A stretch of DNA of 64,000 nt from Hevea brasiliensis (GCF_030052815.1 NC_079495.1:115980194-116044193), one strand, 5' to 3'; shown: positions 1 through 12,059, numbered from the stretch's first letter. Made by a program: numbers and translations. The notes: generated from the sequence alone by a model not told the origin.

Positions 1-1230
1 TTCATAGTACTCTGACTTCCAAGTGTACTACCCCTACCTCTGCCTCTGCCTCTACCAACTGTTGGTAAACTCTTCGGGGTAGAAACTCGGGTTGATCCTT
101 CTGACGTGGTGAATGATCCATAACGGTGTGGACTTATGCAATCCTTAGCAAAATGATCAGTCCCTCCACAATTGAAACATGCTCCTACAGCTCTATAACA
201 TACTCCACTATGTGGTTTACCACAAGTCTCACAAAGTCGATCCGATAGCATATTTCTGCGTCTCTGTTGAGTTTGCTGATCGGATTGGGATGGTTTCTAT
301 CTAGAAGATATACCTCTACCCGATTCGCACGAGCTAGATCGTCCAAAATGTTTTCTTTTCCCAGAGCCACTCTCAGTTGCTTGACCAGTAACCTTTTCAG
401 TTTTCTCTTTCTCTTGTGTACTCTTTTTCACTGCCCATTCTGATTCTATCCTTCCCAGTTCTAGGGCTTGTGAAATCAATTCAGAAAAATTTTAGTGTCG
501 GAACCCTACCACTTGCATTTTCAAGCTAGGCCTCAACCCAGCCTCAAACCTTTTACACCGATCTCTGGGGGTGGAGACTAAGCTTCCAGCATAATGGCTT
601 AGCCTTGAAAAATCCCGCTCATACTCTGCTACAGTCTATCCCCTTGCTTCAAACTTAAAAACTCTTGTAGCTTCATGTCTACATAAGTATCAAGGACCCA
701 CTTTTGCTGAAATTCCCTTAAAAAGTCTGTCCATGTGAGAACTGGTGGCTCTACCAAACTGTAGGGAATGGTCTTCCACCATTCATACACATCCCCTTGC
801 AACAAGGAAACAGAATACTCAAACTTTAGCTCTTGTGCACACTGTAGCTTCCTGAAAACCCGTTCCATTTGCTCTAACCACTGTTCTGCCTCTAGTGGAT
901 CCACTGTTCCTTTGAATTCTGTAGCCTCAAATTTCATTAATTTCTCATATTGCCGAGCCGGAGGATGTGGTTGTGCTGCAGGTGCTTGTGTCTGTGCTTG
1001 AGGTGGCACATTTCCCGCCATTTGTTGAAAGAACACATCCATCTGCTGTGCAAACTGAGCAGGGAACTGCGGTGCTTGAAGAAGAGTTGGAGTGGCTAAC
1101 CCACTCACATTCTAGAGTGCTGGGGCTTTTCCTCGGGCCTCAGCCTCGACATATTGCTCTACTGAATGATCTCCCTCTTCCGTTTCGTTTTCCAGAAATT
1201 TTCTACTCTCTGATAATAAACACAAGGAGG
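1..1230 (-). pseudogene. Gag of E1 (decayed, runs off left edge)
   Basis: Retrotransposon Gag: capsid-type domain about 1060-640, then a CCHC zinc knuckle at 138-179 (CFNCGGTDHFAKDC, a C-x2-C-x4-H-x4-C motif) that would bind element RNA in the virus-like particle. A QWLEQMERVF motif followed by a YEWWK motif is typical of plant chromovirus Gag. The longest open piece is 629-1108. The frame is closed by TAG at about 1112-1114 upstream of it and by several stops between 629 and 300, so it is not functional. The N-terminus probably lies near 1230; no certain start can be chosen. Pol would follow left of position 1. Confidence 0.85.
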
Positions 1231-1348
1231 TTGACCTCCGTTAGTGCATATTCATGATGTAAATATGTCATATATATCAAACATTTGAGCAGTTGTATTT
1301 ATCGACAAAATATTTCAAATTCACAGTTCAAAATTTATTTTAAAACCT

Positions 1349-1361
1349 TGCTCTGATACCA
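1349..1361 (-). other. Primer-binding site of E1 (initiator tRNA-Met)
   Basis: On the minus strand the sequence is TGGTATCAGAGCA, complementary to the 3' end of plant initiator tRNA-Met. It lies 7 bases after the LTR end TGTAACA (1369-1375 on the plus strand). The position fixes the element's orientation and the LTR boundary. Confidence 0.85.
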
Positions 1362-1368
1362 CTAAACA

Positions 1369-4300
1369 TGTTACACCTTACCCCTCTATAAGGCATAACA
1401 TGATCCCGTAGAATACCTAACGAACTACCAAACTTCACCTATCGATAATTCATTAAGTACACTACAAGGGATTTTAAACTATTTTCTTACATTTTGGAAG
1501 TGGTGAGCATTTTGGTAGAAATTAAAATCACTTATTCAAAGCTTAAAACTAGTAAAAATTTTTTGATATTTAAAATCTCCGCAATTTTTACAAAAATTTC
1601 GGCACTCAAATTTCGGCAAAGTGCCATCTATATTTTGAGAAAACAGTTCTTCAAAACCTGAAAATAGAAACACTCCCAATATATTTTTTAATCAAAAATC
1701 CAAATGCAACCACCAAACCTCAAATCAACAGCAATAACAACACTTCAATTCAAAATCTAAATTTCAAATCAAGAATTAATATCTCAAAACATTTCATAAC
1801 TCATGCACATTACATTTTAAATCATTAATTTACAATCATAAGTTAATTTACAGAAGCAAAATCTCAAAAATAATATTATTACAATTTTATCTATACAACT
1901 ACTCAAATTACAGAGATACATATGTATACTATCATATTTACATCAAACTAAACTACCAGAGTATAGACAAATACCCGTACAAGAATTCTTCAATTGTACT
2001 TCCCTTTAATCAGAGTACTCACTCTGCTATGTCCTTTCTCTATCTCACAAAGAAGTTAAAGCTATCGCTGAGTATATAAATACTCAGTGGTGCACAATAA
2101 AGCATAAAATGCATAATATAAAATATTTATGAACAAATCATCATTCAAAAATCTCATAATCGCATTTCACAAATTTTTTTTTTCTCAAATCTCATTTATA
2201 ACAAATCATAATTTTCAAAGCTTAATATAGCACAACTTGATCAAACAATTTAATAAACATAGTGTTGCCAAACAATAACACAACTTAGGCCATGACACAA
2301 AATTTCCGAACATGTCGTGTGTACATCACGACAAGGCATACTCACCCCACTAATCGAAATCAATGAGGGAGGTGGCTAGCTAGCTAATGAGTACTCATCC
2401 AAACTCGCCCCTCAGACTGGAAAGCCAGAGAGGGAGGAAAGTGATCAAATATCATACTCACCCCACAAGTGGAGGAGGGACATATTAGTATTGCCATGCC
2501 AAGTGTGAATTAAAAACAATTTAAATCAATTATTCAAATATTTTATACAATTCACAAATCATATTTCACTCTAAACTTTTCATTTACAAAGTAGGCAACA
2601 CGCTATTTTTCAAATAAGATTTTCAAAGCCATAACTAAATTTAAAACCATATTGTTCAAATATTTCATACAAATCAATAATTAATTTTCCTTCCAAATTT
2701 CCATTTTAGAATAGGCAACACAACATTCTCGAAATTCATAATGAACAAACACATTCACAATGTATAAAAAATCAATTTCCTTTATGAAAACTATAATTTA
2801 AAATTTTTGTGCACAAACCTGACGTGAGTCGCCTGTAGGCCTTGACTCAGTCCCTTATACCTTTCGGGTCTTTTTCAACTGAAACACAACATTTATAGTG
2901 TTTCAGTATCTTATTTCACAATAAATCCAATAATTTATTCATAAATACTTAATTCTAGCCCAAATATGCTTAAACTAACATTCTTGGAAATTTTCATTGT
3001 AGAGTTACTATTCATGGTACTATTCAAGTTAATTTGTTGACTTTCTAAGGCTTAATAGGTATGGGAACTTCAAATTCACCCACATACCACATTTTGGTCA
3101 CTAAATTTGTTAGTTTTGGTTGTTTATTCAAATTCTAAGTTTTTTAGGCAAATTTGATAATTTTTAGTTTAGGTGTCTAAGGTTGCGCTGTTCCATTGGT
3201 CATTTTACTGTTAGAATTTGGCAAAACGTCCTTCATAGAAAATGTTCCCTATTGTCTTAAGTTTATTCTCCTTTTTGAATCACTCCAATTGGAGTTTTGT
3301 AGCTCAAGTTATAGTCATTTGAACTATGGCTGCCGGATTGGACTCAACCCAGAATTATGGGCAATTTTTGGTGCTGACAGTTTTGGGTCACCAATTTGGG
3401 GTGGCCAAATGACTAGGTTAATGGCATAATTTGGGTTTGTGTTCTTCATGAAAGTTTTAGGTCTATATCTCATCTGTCCACTGATAAAATTTCAGGTTAT
3501 TTAGACCTACCTAGCTCAAGTTATGACCAAATGAACAAACACTGTTCATTTGGTCATTTTGTACAGGGACAGACTGAGATTTTCCAAGTTTGGTCAATTT
3601 GTTCACTAGGTTTTGGTCACTTTTTGGGCATGCTTCATAAACGAAAATCGTGTCATTTAGTGTCTATTTTCATTCCTAATTGGTCTCATACCAACTGGAC
3701 TTGTAAAATTTCATTTTTGGTCCCTCAAAGGTAACTTGGTCATGCTGCCAGCAGCATGACCACACTCAATCAGAATTTGGTTTTAATTCCAACACTTTCA
3801 ACACACCTCATTTGGTCACCATTGACCATTTCTCACTTCAAACTAGGTCCAAGACATCTTTTACCAATTTTTTTCAATTTTTGTCTCTAATCCTAAGTGT
3901 CCCAAAACCCTAACTTACTAAATTGTTGTATTTAATCACATTTAAGCATTTCAATCTTACTACTACTTTCATACAAGCTTAGTAACAAATTTAATTCATT
4001 CAAAACTCATCATATTCTCATACATCCATGGATGGCTGAAATTCTCTTTGGTCCTCTACAAATGTTTTCTTTTGATTTTAAATAAATTTCTAGGTTACTC
4101 AAACCATAAACATAACCAATAAACTAAAATTTTCAATTTAGATTGCTTACCTCACTTGAAATTCCTCTTCCTCAATTCTCTTCTTTTTTTTTTTCCTTTC
4201 CTTTTCTTGCTCAAACTTCTTTTCAAGTGAAATCAACAAGGTTTAAGGTTGGTAAGTAAATTTTCTAGGTTGGGATTTAGGGTTCTTCAAGCTCAAAATG

Positions 4301-4932
4301 AGCTTTAATGGTGGTTTAAGTGAGGGAGAGGATGAGAGAGGGAGTGAGGCGGCACTTAGGGAAGAAGAAGGACTTTTAGTTTTTTTTTTCTTTTCTTTTC
4401 TTTTCTTTTTATGTCTTTAGGAAGACCAAAATTCAATTTAATTAAATTTATTAATTATAATATTTATGGCATCATGCATGATGTCATGCATGATGTCATC
4501 TCTCTACACCTTTTTCATTTTCTCTTTTTTTTATTTATTTTTCTATTAGTTCTTTAATTTAATTTCCCGACTCCGAAATTTTCTTTTCTCTGATTTTATT
4601 TGACAGTTAGGTCAGAAGTCAGCTCTCGGGGTCAATTGACCAAATTGCCCATTGCCGGTTCAACCCGGTTTGCAAATAATTCAATATTTCTTCTGGCTCC
4701 CTGACCTAATTATTTGACTGGCTTAACAGTTCTTTTTCATAATTTTCTCTTTTCCACTGTGTTCGTAATGGTCCTAAGGACCGCGACGTCACATTTTACG
4801 GTTTGAAATTTGAGTTTAAATCGACTTCGCAGTCGTTCCCGAGAAGGTCACCCATCGCTGTGACTCTCGGCTCGTTTAACTTCTTATGTTCCATTTTTCT
4901 TATTTATACTTAACTAATTGGCAATTACTAAT
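1369..4932 (-). repeat. E1 5' LTR, main part
   Basis: Non-coding, AT-rich LTR ending in TAACA at 1369 (minus strand) next to the PBS. It shares blocks with the solo LTR at 33209-36753, for example the GCTAGCTAGC / GAGTACTCAT segment at about 2371-2398 and the segment around 2260-2345, so the two are members of related Tekay-type families. It contains pyrimidine runs at 4180-4200 and 4380-4410 and a short CATGATGTCAT duplication near 4465-4500. No open reading frame in it looks coding. Its remaining first 121 bp lie at 27199-27319 beyond E2. Confidence 0.75.
4928..4932. repeat. Target-site duplication of E2, left copy (CTAAT)
   Basis: CTAAT directly precedes the TGTCGACACC start of the E2 5' LTR and recurs at 27194-27198 directly after the 3' LTR end GCGACA. 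This 5-bp match delimits the 22.3-kb insertion. Confidence 0.9.
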
Positions 4933-5494
4933 TGTCGACACCATATTTTGGCTGATCCCTGAAATCAATAAACTTTAAAGCCGATCCCCAACACAGTCTC
5001 CCTTTACCGACTAACCACATTTCCGATCTCTCCTCAAAAGGAATCTAATTAATACTAAGTCCCCATATCATTTAAAGCCTCACCGATCTCTCAAACCAAT
5101 GGTCAAGTCCCCCGATCAGTCAATTATATTTCTGATCTTTCTTGTTAATCGAGATTGAACCAACATTAGGCATTCGTGCCACCAGTCTTATTGCCGATCT
5201 CTCATTTAAAAGTTTGGGAATAAAGTTAAGGTTTCGATCCGGTTTAATGATGATCCCGATCTTAAATGTTCAAGTCAAATTTCCAATTTTAATCAAGTCC
5301 AGTTTAGCGTTGGTTCCTTGCCGATCTCATGCTTATTGTGTTTTTCGACCCCTTACACTTAGATCAATAATCATTTTTAGTTGTTGTTTTAATATGCCCA
5401 GACAATCAAGTAATTAGGCAATTTAGAGATTTTTCGATCACATCCATTCATTAAACAAAAGGGGAACCTTCATTTCATTTAAAATTTGTACAAG

Positions 5495-7347
5495 TCATTC
5501 GGCTGGAAGATCACCCCCAGCCTGATCTACATTTTGCTCGTTTCCTCTCTCACCCTCAGCCTCCTCTTCGCTTTCCTCTATGTCTTGGGGAGCCAGGTCG
5601 ACCATCCAGGAGAAGTCCTCCTCAGGATAACGCTTCTTGAGCTCGGCCAAGAGATCCCTGTGAGCATTCACATAAGCGCCGGCCTCCCTTGTCACCGCCA
5701 CTTCTTCTTTCGCTTTTAGCTCCTCAGTGAGGTGAGCAACTTCACCAGCCCGGAGCGCCTGAACTTCTTCAAGAACATGAGCTCGCTCGGCCAGAACATG
5801 AGCTTGCTCAGCCAGCTTATCCGCGTAGAACTTCATCCGCCCCTCAATTTCATATATGTAGTTCTGAGTGGATGAGAGTTGGGATGGGAGGGAAGCCACT
5901 TCATGACCCATCTTCTCGACCTCCTTACCCAGGCGGTGAGCCTTCTCCCGGATGATGTGCTGGTTCACCAAGCACTCCACGTTCAGGCTCATAGATCGGG
6001 TCAGGATGTCATCAAGATTGTCCGGAGACAGCCTATCCCGATCCTCCCGAAAGCAAATGGAGGACCCCAAGACTTTAGCAGAACCTGGGTTCTCTCAAAC
6101 CGTGCGTTTCTTCTCCAGCGAATGAATCAAGATTTGGGCACTGCGAGAAAGGGTCCTTACAGGAGGTTGGGAAGGACCCCCTTCCGCACTCGAAGCAATT
6201 GGAGGAGGTGGAGGCGGCTCTTCTTGGTGAGGAGGAGACTGGACCACTTCTATGACCGGCGGTCCCGAGGGTTGAGACGAACCTCCTTGTATTTCCCCAG
6301 CATCATGACCGGGCGTTTGAAGCAGCTCGGAACGCTTCATCTCCCACACTTTCCGGGAGACCTCCCTCTTTCGCTTTCGGCTCTCCTTGGAAGCTTCGCC
6401 GCTTGCCATACCTGCACAAAGAAGAGGTCAGTGAGATCGCTAAGGTCCAAAGATCTGAGATGTAGAAAATACCGATGCCGAGGTCAGAGAGCTGAAGCCC
6501 GCGATCTTCGCCAGTGATCAACTCCATCGCTCGATGATGCGATCGGCGATCTTGCATCCAAACAAGAGAACTTCTCTCTGGCCGCCTGATCTTTCAGCTC
6601 CATCACTATCAGGCCTTCTTCCCTATTTAGGGTGATGCGCTTCGGAAGCAAGGGGCCCTGGTGCAGCCAGCTGCGAGGGAAACCCTCAAAGAAGTTCGGA
6701 GTTTTGCTCCTCAGAATGAAGAAGCGATTCCTCTAATTCTTCAGGGAGGAGGGCAGATCGGTAAAGAGCCCACAATGTGGCTTCGCCTGGAAGAACCAAT
6801 ACTTGTCGTCCTTTCGACGAGTCAGCATATGCAGTTCGGCGAATACCTTAGCTGTAGGACGGAGTCCCTTAGCTCGGCAGAGGCCCCTGAAGGCTACTAG
6901 GATCCGCCACGAGTTCGGGTAAACTTGGGGAATGCACACTTGGTGAAATTTTAAAACTTCCTTGAAGAAGTTATCAAGAGGGAACCGCAGACCGGCTTTT
7001 AATTATTCCTCGTAGACCATGATCATATCGTTCTCCTCAAAGAAGTGATCGGCACGAAGATCGCCATGACACTTAATCAACTTATAGGAATCAGGCCGAA
7101 TGTTATACTCTTGGCTGAATGACTGCAGATCGGTTTCTTGAAGGACTGATGGCAGTTCGTCCATGGGAAGATTTTCTCTCCCTGAAGAAGGTACATGCCT
7201 TGATGGTGCTCCTTGCCCCCGAGCTGGAACGGAGACCCTAGGAGGTTCAAGTCGCACGCTTGGTCCGACCACCTCCACTTCATCAGACGACCACGAGATC
7301 TGAACGGAAGGGGGGCTTGCCTCTCTCTGACCCTCAGCGCCGCTCAT
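5495..7347 (-). pseudogene. Antisense LTR gene, 5' LTR copy (broken)
   Basis: Counterpart of the intact gene at 21822-23676. It starts at the homologous ATG (7347, MSGAEG) and keeps the 61-bp GT-AG intron position (6412-6472) and the second exon from the ATG at 6409. It is interrupted by an in-frame TAA near 7006 (a Gln codon in the intact copy), a TAG near 6736 (Trp), a scrambled stretch near 6530-6560 and a TGA near 6095 (Arg). Apart from the scrambled stretch the breaks are C-to-T or G-to-A type. Open pieces remain at 7003-7347, 6733-6939, 6095-6409 and 5495-6070. The family resembles the plant 'putative gypsy type transposon' domain; its function is unknown. Confidence 0.75.
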
Positions 7348-7501
7348 TTTCAAAGGAAATAGAGAATTTAAACTAAAAGAAGGATCAAAACCCTTACCGG
7401 AGCTTGATCGGTGTCGGAAGAACTTGAGAAATTGAGAGAATTTTGGAATCGCTCGCAGGATGCTGAAAATGACATAAGAGAGCAACTGGCTGACCCATCC
7501 C

Positions 7502-7510
7502 CTATTTATA
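7502..7510 (-). promoter_or_regulatory. TATA box for the antisense LTR gene (5' LTR copy)
   Basis: TATAAATAG on the minus strand, 155 bp upstream of the ATG at 7347. The same sequence and spacing occur in the 3' LTR (23831-23839) and a similar box in E5 (about 44035-44045). Confidence 0.6.
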
Positions 7511-7795
7511 CCCGTTTGAGCATTTAATGCTCACAGTGTTCCAGGCGGTGCATCGGTTAGCGGGACTCGCCAGCTTTTCTGACATGTCTCACGAATATTC
7601 CAGAAATTCCATAAGGAGAGATTGGCTAGTTAGAGATCGGTGAATTAAGGCGAATGTTTGGAAGTGCGGATCGGATAAGGGCTGTTTAGTTAGGAACCAG
7701 TTCGGATAAACACACCAGAGATCCGAGAATAATCAATGCAATAATAATAAAGTGATAATTGACAAAATAAAATTTTATTTCCAAAAAGTCAAATT

Positions 7796-7925
7796 ACATC
7801 ATTTGGGCGATCTCAAGAGATCGGATTACATTAAAGGTCTGATTACATCATTTGGGCGATCTCTAGAGATCGGATTACATTAAAGGTCTGATTACATCAT
7901 AGGGGCGATCTCTAGAGATCGACAG
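7796..7925 (+). repeat. 49-bp direct repeats with palindromic core (5' LTR)
   Basis: About 2.6 tandem copies of a 49-bp unit beginning ATTACATCAT. Each carries a GCGATCTCNAGAGATCG core; in two copies CGATCTCTAGAGATCG is a perfect 16-bp palindrome. The same block is at 24120-24255 in the 3' LTR. Confidence 0.75.
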
Positions 7926-7994
7926 TACATCCTATCTAGCGAAGGCCTATGTCAAAGCCTAGTCTCGTGGCTGAATCAAAAGATGTGTTTGATC

Positions 7995-8450
7995 GAGAGT
8001 TCTTATCCGATTCTCAATCCAAAATTTTAACAAATATTTAAAAGAGATCGGAGGAGAGTTCTTATCCGATTCTCAATCCAAAATTTTAACAAACATTTAA
8101 AAGAGATCGGAGGAGAGTTCTTATCCGATTCTCAATCCAAAATTTTAACAAATATTTAAAAGAGATCGGAGGAGAGTTCTTATCCGATTCTCAATCCAAA
8201 ATTTTAACAAATATTTAAAGGAGATCGGAGGAGAGTTCTTATCCGATTCTCAATCCATAATTTTAACAAATATTTAAAGGAGATCGGAGGAGAGTTCTTA
8301 TCCAATTCTCAATCCCAAAAATTCTAATTTTAACCTAAAAGAGATCGGAGGAGAGTTCTTATCCGATCTACAATCAAAATTTTAACTTAAAAGAGATCGG
8401 AGAAGAGTCCTTATCCGATTCTCAAATCAAATTCCAACAAATATGCAAAA
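7995..8450 (+). repeat. 59-bp tandem repeat array in the 5' LTR
   Basis: About eight copies of a 59-bp unit containing GAGAGTTCTTATCCGATTCT, starting at 7995, 8054, 8113 and so on. The last copies are shorter and more diverged. The array also occurs, with fewer copies, at 26455-26790. Its start marks the edge of the 2.1-kb deletion in this LTR. Confidence 0.85.
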
Positions 8451-8851
8451 TAACCCCTTAAACAAAACTGATACGCAACAATTACTCACTAAGGGTTGTC
8501 TCATTTACTTATGTATCTGGGTAACCCGAATTGGTGAAAAATTAAATACTCCCTTTTACCAAGAGGATTAACATCTCCATTCGAACCCTCCTAACTATTA
8601 ATTTTAGTTTATGAAGAGCTTGAAGTTAAATCTACTTACCCTCATTGAGGAACGAGGTGGGGTGCCTAACACCTTCCCCACCCGTTTGCGGACCCCGAAC
8701 CTAGAATCTCTGTTCTTGAAGTGGTTTCATTTTAATTTATTTTCACAGATGGTTTTCTTTAATTTCCTTCAAAATTAAAGTGGCGACTCCTCACTCTTTC
8801 CCACTTCGATGAGGGTTCGTTCAGGCAACCGCAAAACACCTTGCGACAGCT

Positions 8852-8869
8852 TGGCGACTCCACTGGGGA
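8852..8869 (+). other. Primer-binding site of E2 (tRNA-Arg-like)
   Basis: TGGCGACTCCACTGGGGA begins three bases after the 5' LTR end. The first ten bases complement a tRNA 3' end of the form GGAGTCGCCA, as in plant tRNA-Arg, which Ogre elements are known to use. The rest differs by a few transitions. Confidence 0.75.
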
Positions 8870-9730
8870 GATACAAGGGGACTTTTCTTCAACCCCGGCC
8901 CAGAGGTCCAAAAGCAGATTTAATTTTATGCTCCTATAAACTGGAATTATAGTTAGATAGGTTCAATTTACGAAATTCGAAAACCTTAGTCTATTAATGT
9001 TTGTTATTTCCTCTAACCGCTTTGTTTATTTTTGTTTTATATCCTACAGCATTCTCCGTCTAAAAAGGAAAAATAAAAATCCCCCTGTATTGGGAAGAGG
9101 TAAAGGTGTCCCTTCACACACTGAACACTCACATGATGTCCTCACACACTCAAGCCCTATACCTGGGGTTTCTTACCCTTTTAAGAAGTAGGAGGGAGTC
9201 ATGTACCGGTACCCGTGGGTTTTACTCCGTTAGTATCTGTGAAGGCTTCTGCTCAAATTGAAACTAGTTCTATTTACTGTGATACCCGTGGAATTTTCCC
9301 GATAGTATCATGGTGATAGAATGGGGCTCTACTGTTTACAGTAGGGGCAATTTGGGAACCTGTGGCTTTTAGAAAATTAGACCTTGAGCTTAAACTATCA
9401 CGATAGCTGGAAGCCGTAGCAAGCTACCCTATAAGATAGAACTATCCAATTAGGTAGCACCCAGCCGGTACTAGGACTCTCCTTATTTTAGAATAAAAGG
9501 GGCATATTTACTCTTACCCTATTCTGTTTATTTTATTTTGTTCTTATTTTTAAGGATAATCTTGAATCATACTGTCAGAAAAACCTACACATTTTCCTAC
9601 TTCGATAAATGTGTAGGTGTTGCTCCGCCAACAGTATAATTCAAAATTACCTAAATTTACCCTGCTAATAAGTTTTTCCTGCAGGCATCACCAAATTAAG
9701 GTCTGTAAAAGGATAAGCATCATTTTTAAC
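8870..9730 (+). other. E2 untranslated leader
   Basis: About 860 bp between the PBS and ORF1 with no convincing coding frame. Two pyrimidine-rich tracts end in plant-like 3' splice sites: TATATCCTACAG near 9050 and TTTTTCCTGCAG ending at 9684, the latter 46 bp before the ORF1 ATG. This suggests the leader may be spliced, but no donor can be assigned with confidence. Confidence 0.4.
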
Positions 9731-11632
9731 ATGGCATCCTCGAGTCAGTCAGCAGAAGAAGTTCTTAGACCAGAACAGAATGCTAAACCATGGCCCGAAC
9801 CGCCTCATAGTTCAGTGTCCCCACAAAGTGATACTGACTTATTACCTCCATTGGATCAGAGTAAAGTTGAGGTCAGAATGAACAGTCTTGAGGGTCTGGC
9901 TAATGGTTGGAAGTCATTTCCCGATCAGGTCAAAGCACGATTTGGGAAGAAGTATGGGAGGATTACAACCTTGATGCGAGTCAAAGTCCAAGTCCCAGCA
10001 TTAAAGGCCATGCTGTCTGTTTGGAATCCAAAGTATGGGGTGTTCTCTTTCAACGATATCGATACTACTCCCACTATGGAAGAATATCAAGCATTGCTAG
10101 AAATTCCTTATGCGACGCAGAATCGGATTTACCTACACCTCGAGCATAGGCAGACCTGGAAACGGTTCGCACATATGTTGGGAATTCCACCAGAAGAAGC
10201 AAAGGCGAGGGAAACTGTCAAAGGGAACACGCATGGATGGTATTGGACTTATCTCAAGAAGTGGTTGGATCAATACATCCAAGATGAACAGTGGGATCAA
10301 GCTTCATTGACACTCGCTTTAGGGATCTATGGCTTGATCTTGTTCACTGGACCTTCCGGAGTCATAACCTGCGGCGTTGTGGAAATGTTCTGGGCAATAG
10401 AGAAATAGAAGGTCAATCCAATACCGACAATTCTTGCCGAGACTTTCTTAACCCTTACTTATTGCAGACAACAAGGCAAGGGATCCGTTAGATGTTGTTC
10501 TCAATTGTTGCACCTCTGGATCATCAGTCATATGTGTCCTGTGGAGACGAAGGGATTAACTTGGTACCTTGACCAGCCTCTCATCAAGAAAATGACCAGA
10601 TTAGTAATCAGCCCGAAGGATGAGCCGCAGTGGCAAAAACGGATTTTGAGCTTCAACAGCCATGACTACTGCTGGAGGAAATTGTGGACGTCAGGTCAAT
10701 CCATTTTGGTCGGCACGGGGGGTAATCAATCAGTATCCCTAATCGGAGTAACTAGATACACAAGTTACACTCCGGCGTTAGTAATGAGACAGTTTGGCTC
10801 AACACAATTCAGAATCAACATTGAAGAATACCACCAAGGTCGTTTTTACCATGAGCTCAAGGAAGAGGAAGGGTTGAAAATAGCTCGCAAATCTTGGGAA
10901 AACATCACTCTGATGGAGAGGTCGCCTAAAGGCCCGAGTGCCATGGGCGATTATCTTAAATGGAGGGCTGACAGGGATCAAGAACACTTGACTGCAGATT
11001 CAACAAAATTCGAAGACAGCGACCCTCGCCGAAACGTCCTATCAGAAGAAGCTAATAATCATTTGGCCGATTCCCTACAAAAGACAAACACCGAAAACTC
11101 GCAACTGCAAGAACAAATAAAACAGTTGGAGGATCAACAGCAGAACTTTAAGAGAAAAGTGAGAAGGCTCAGGGAAGAGGCAAGGACCGAAAAGATGGGC
11201 TTCGAAGAGCAAGAGGCACAGTGGGAAAAGGAAAAAAGCTCTCTCCAAGATGTGGTAAAAGAAGTAGAAGTACAGAATAGCAAGCTTCAGGAAAAAATGA
11301 AATACCAAGAGATACTCGTAGAAGAGTATAAACAAGAAAACAAAAAGAAGAAGCTCGAATTGAAGGAACAGGCACTACTCATCAACGATATTCTGAAAGA
11401 ATGTGCTAAGGAAAGAAAGGAAAAAGAAAGACAAGCCGCTCTCTATCAAGAGCTGAAAGAGAATGTTGACCAGCTGGAGAGAACGATAGCACAGGGAAAA
11501 CAAGAACTCCTACCTGAATTCGAGTATGCTCTGAAAGCATTTAACCCTGCCAGACAAGAAGAAAGGTTATATGAGTATCTCAGAAAATGTCATTGCATTA
11601 TAAAGAACCTCCCTGAGCCTAGGCCGATGTAA
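9731..11632 (+). pseudogene. E2 ORF1: extra Ogre protein with coiled coil, one nonsense codon
   Basis: Extra gene upstream of gag, a trait of Ogre-type elements; its molecular role is unknown. ATG at 9731 (MASSSQSAEEV) is the first plausible start. The frame runs to 11632, about 633 codons, broken only by TAG at 10406-10408, after which the same frame continues uninterrupted. The N-terminal half (residues about 60-320) has a globular region with W-rich motifs (LSVWNPKYGVFSF, WYWTYLKKWLDQY) reminiscent of plant mobile-domain-like ORFs. The C-terminal half (about residues 430-600) is highly charged, rich in E, K and Q, and predicted by eye to form a long coiled coil. The single stop makes it nearly intact, unlike gag-pol. 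Confidence 0.8.
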
Positions 11633-12059
11633 AGAATGCTGTGTACGAAATATTCAGTTAATGGAATACTTTTTGGGCCATTGTTTAGCAAAATTGTGAA
11701 TGAATAGTATAACTCCGTAGGAACCCCCTCGCTAGGGTTATGCGAAAAATTGGATGTGCCATATGGACAGGTATCATAGATGCGCATTCAATCCAGTCAT
11801 TCACAGTCAGACTATCGAATGATGCAATGATAAAATTGATGCAATCATCCTTCTGCAGATTTCATTTTGGCTCCCAAATGCCACTGTATCATTTGTCCGA
11901 ACCAGGACCTTTAGTTTTTTTACGAAATTCAAAATTCATTAAAAGCTTTTTTTTATTTCCCTACAGAAAATCAACATTGCTTCAAACAAAGTAAGTCTGA
12001 CCAGGCACACAGTTCAACCCAAATGAGTGTACTTAACAAGATCACGGACAAAGAAGATA
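11633..12059 (+). other. ORF1-gag spacer of E2 with splice-like signals
   Basis: Non-coding spacer of about 430 bp. It contains a strong plant-type acceptor (pyrimidine tract then CTACAG ending at 11966) followed 24 bases later by a strong donor GTAAGT (11991-11996). These could define a small exon in a spliced RNA for gag, but this is inference. Confidence 0.35.

Larger units (their letters stand above)
1..4932 (-). mobile_element. E1: 5' part of Tekay-like Ty3 chromovirus, interrupted
   Basis: Minus-strand LTR retrotransposon of which only the 5' LTR, primer-binding site and gag lie in the window; pol must lie to the left. Order read on the minus strand: LTR (end at 1369), PBS (1349-1361), gag (about 1230 down to 1). 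The LTR is split: 1369-4932 here and its first 121 bp at 27199-27319, because the 22-kb element E2 inserted in it with duplication CTAAT. The LTR start reads TGTGACACCCC (minus strand, from 27319), typical of Tekay/Del LTRs. LTR length without the insertion is about 3.69 kb. The element itself sits inside the left LTR of E3, because sequence right of 27319 continues E3. Confidence 0.8.
4933..8848 (+). repeat. E2 5' LTR (3.9 kb, with a 2.1-kb internal deletion)
   Basis: Begins TGTCGACACC and ends TTGCGACA, matching the 3' LTR at 21260-27193. About six differences are seen by eye in the first 170 aligned bases. Relative to the 3' LTR it lacks roughly 24325-26467; the break falls exactly where the 59-bp tandem repeats begin (7995). 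The missing part holds the sense-strand TATA box, so this LTR probably cannot start element transcription. It also carries a broken copy of the antisense gene and more tandem-repeat units than the 3' LTR. Confidence 0.9.

Noticed and set aside
4780..4793. TGTGACGTCGCGG (minus strand) as the 5' end of the E1 LTR
   Set aside because: LTR-like sequence continues to 4932 and, beyond E2, to a better TGTGACACCCC start at 27319.
5879..6517. 212-codon plus-strand ORF in the E2 5' LTR (and 22206-22607 in the 3' LTR)
   Set aside because: It is the shadow of the antisense gene on the other strand; the frame is not kept between the two LTRs.
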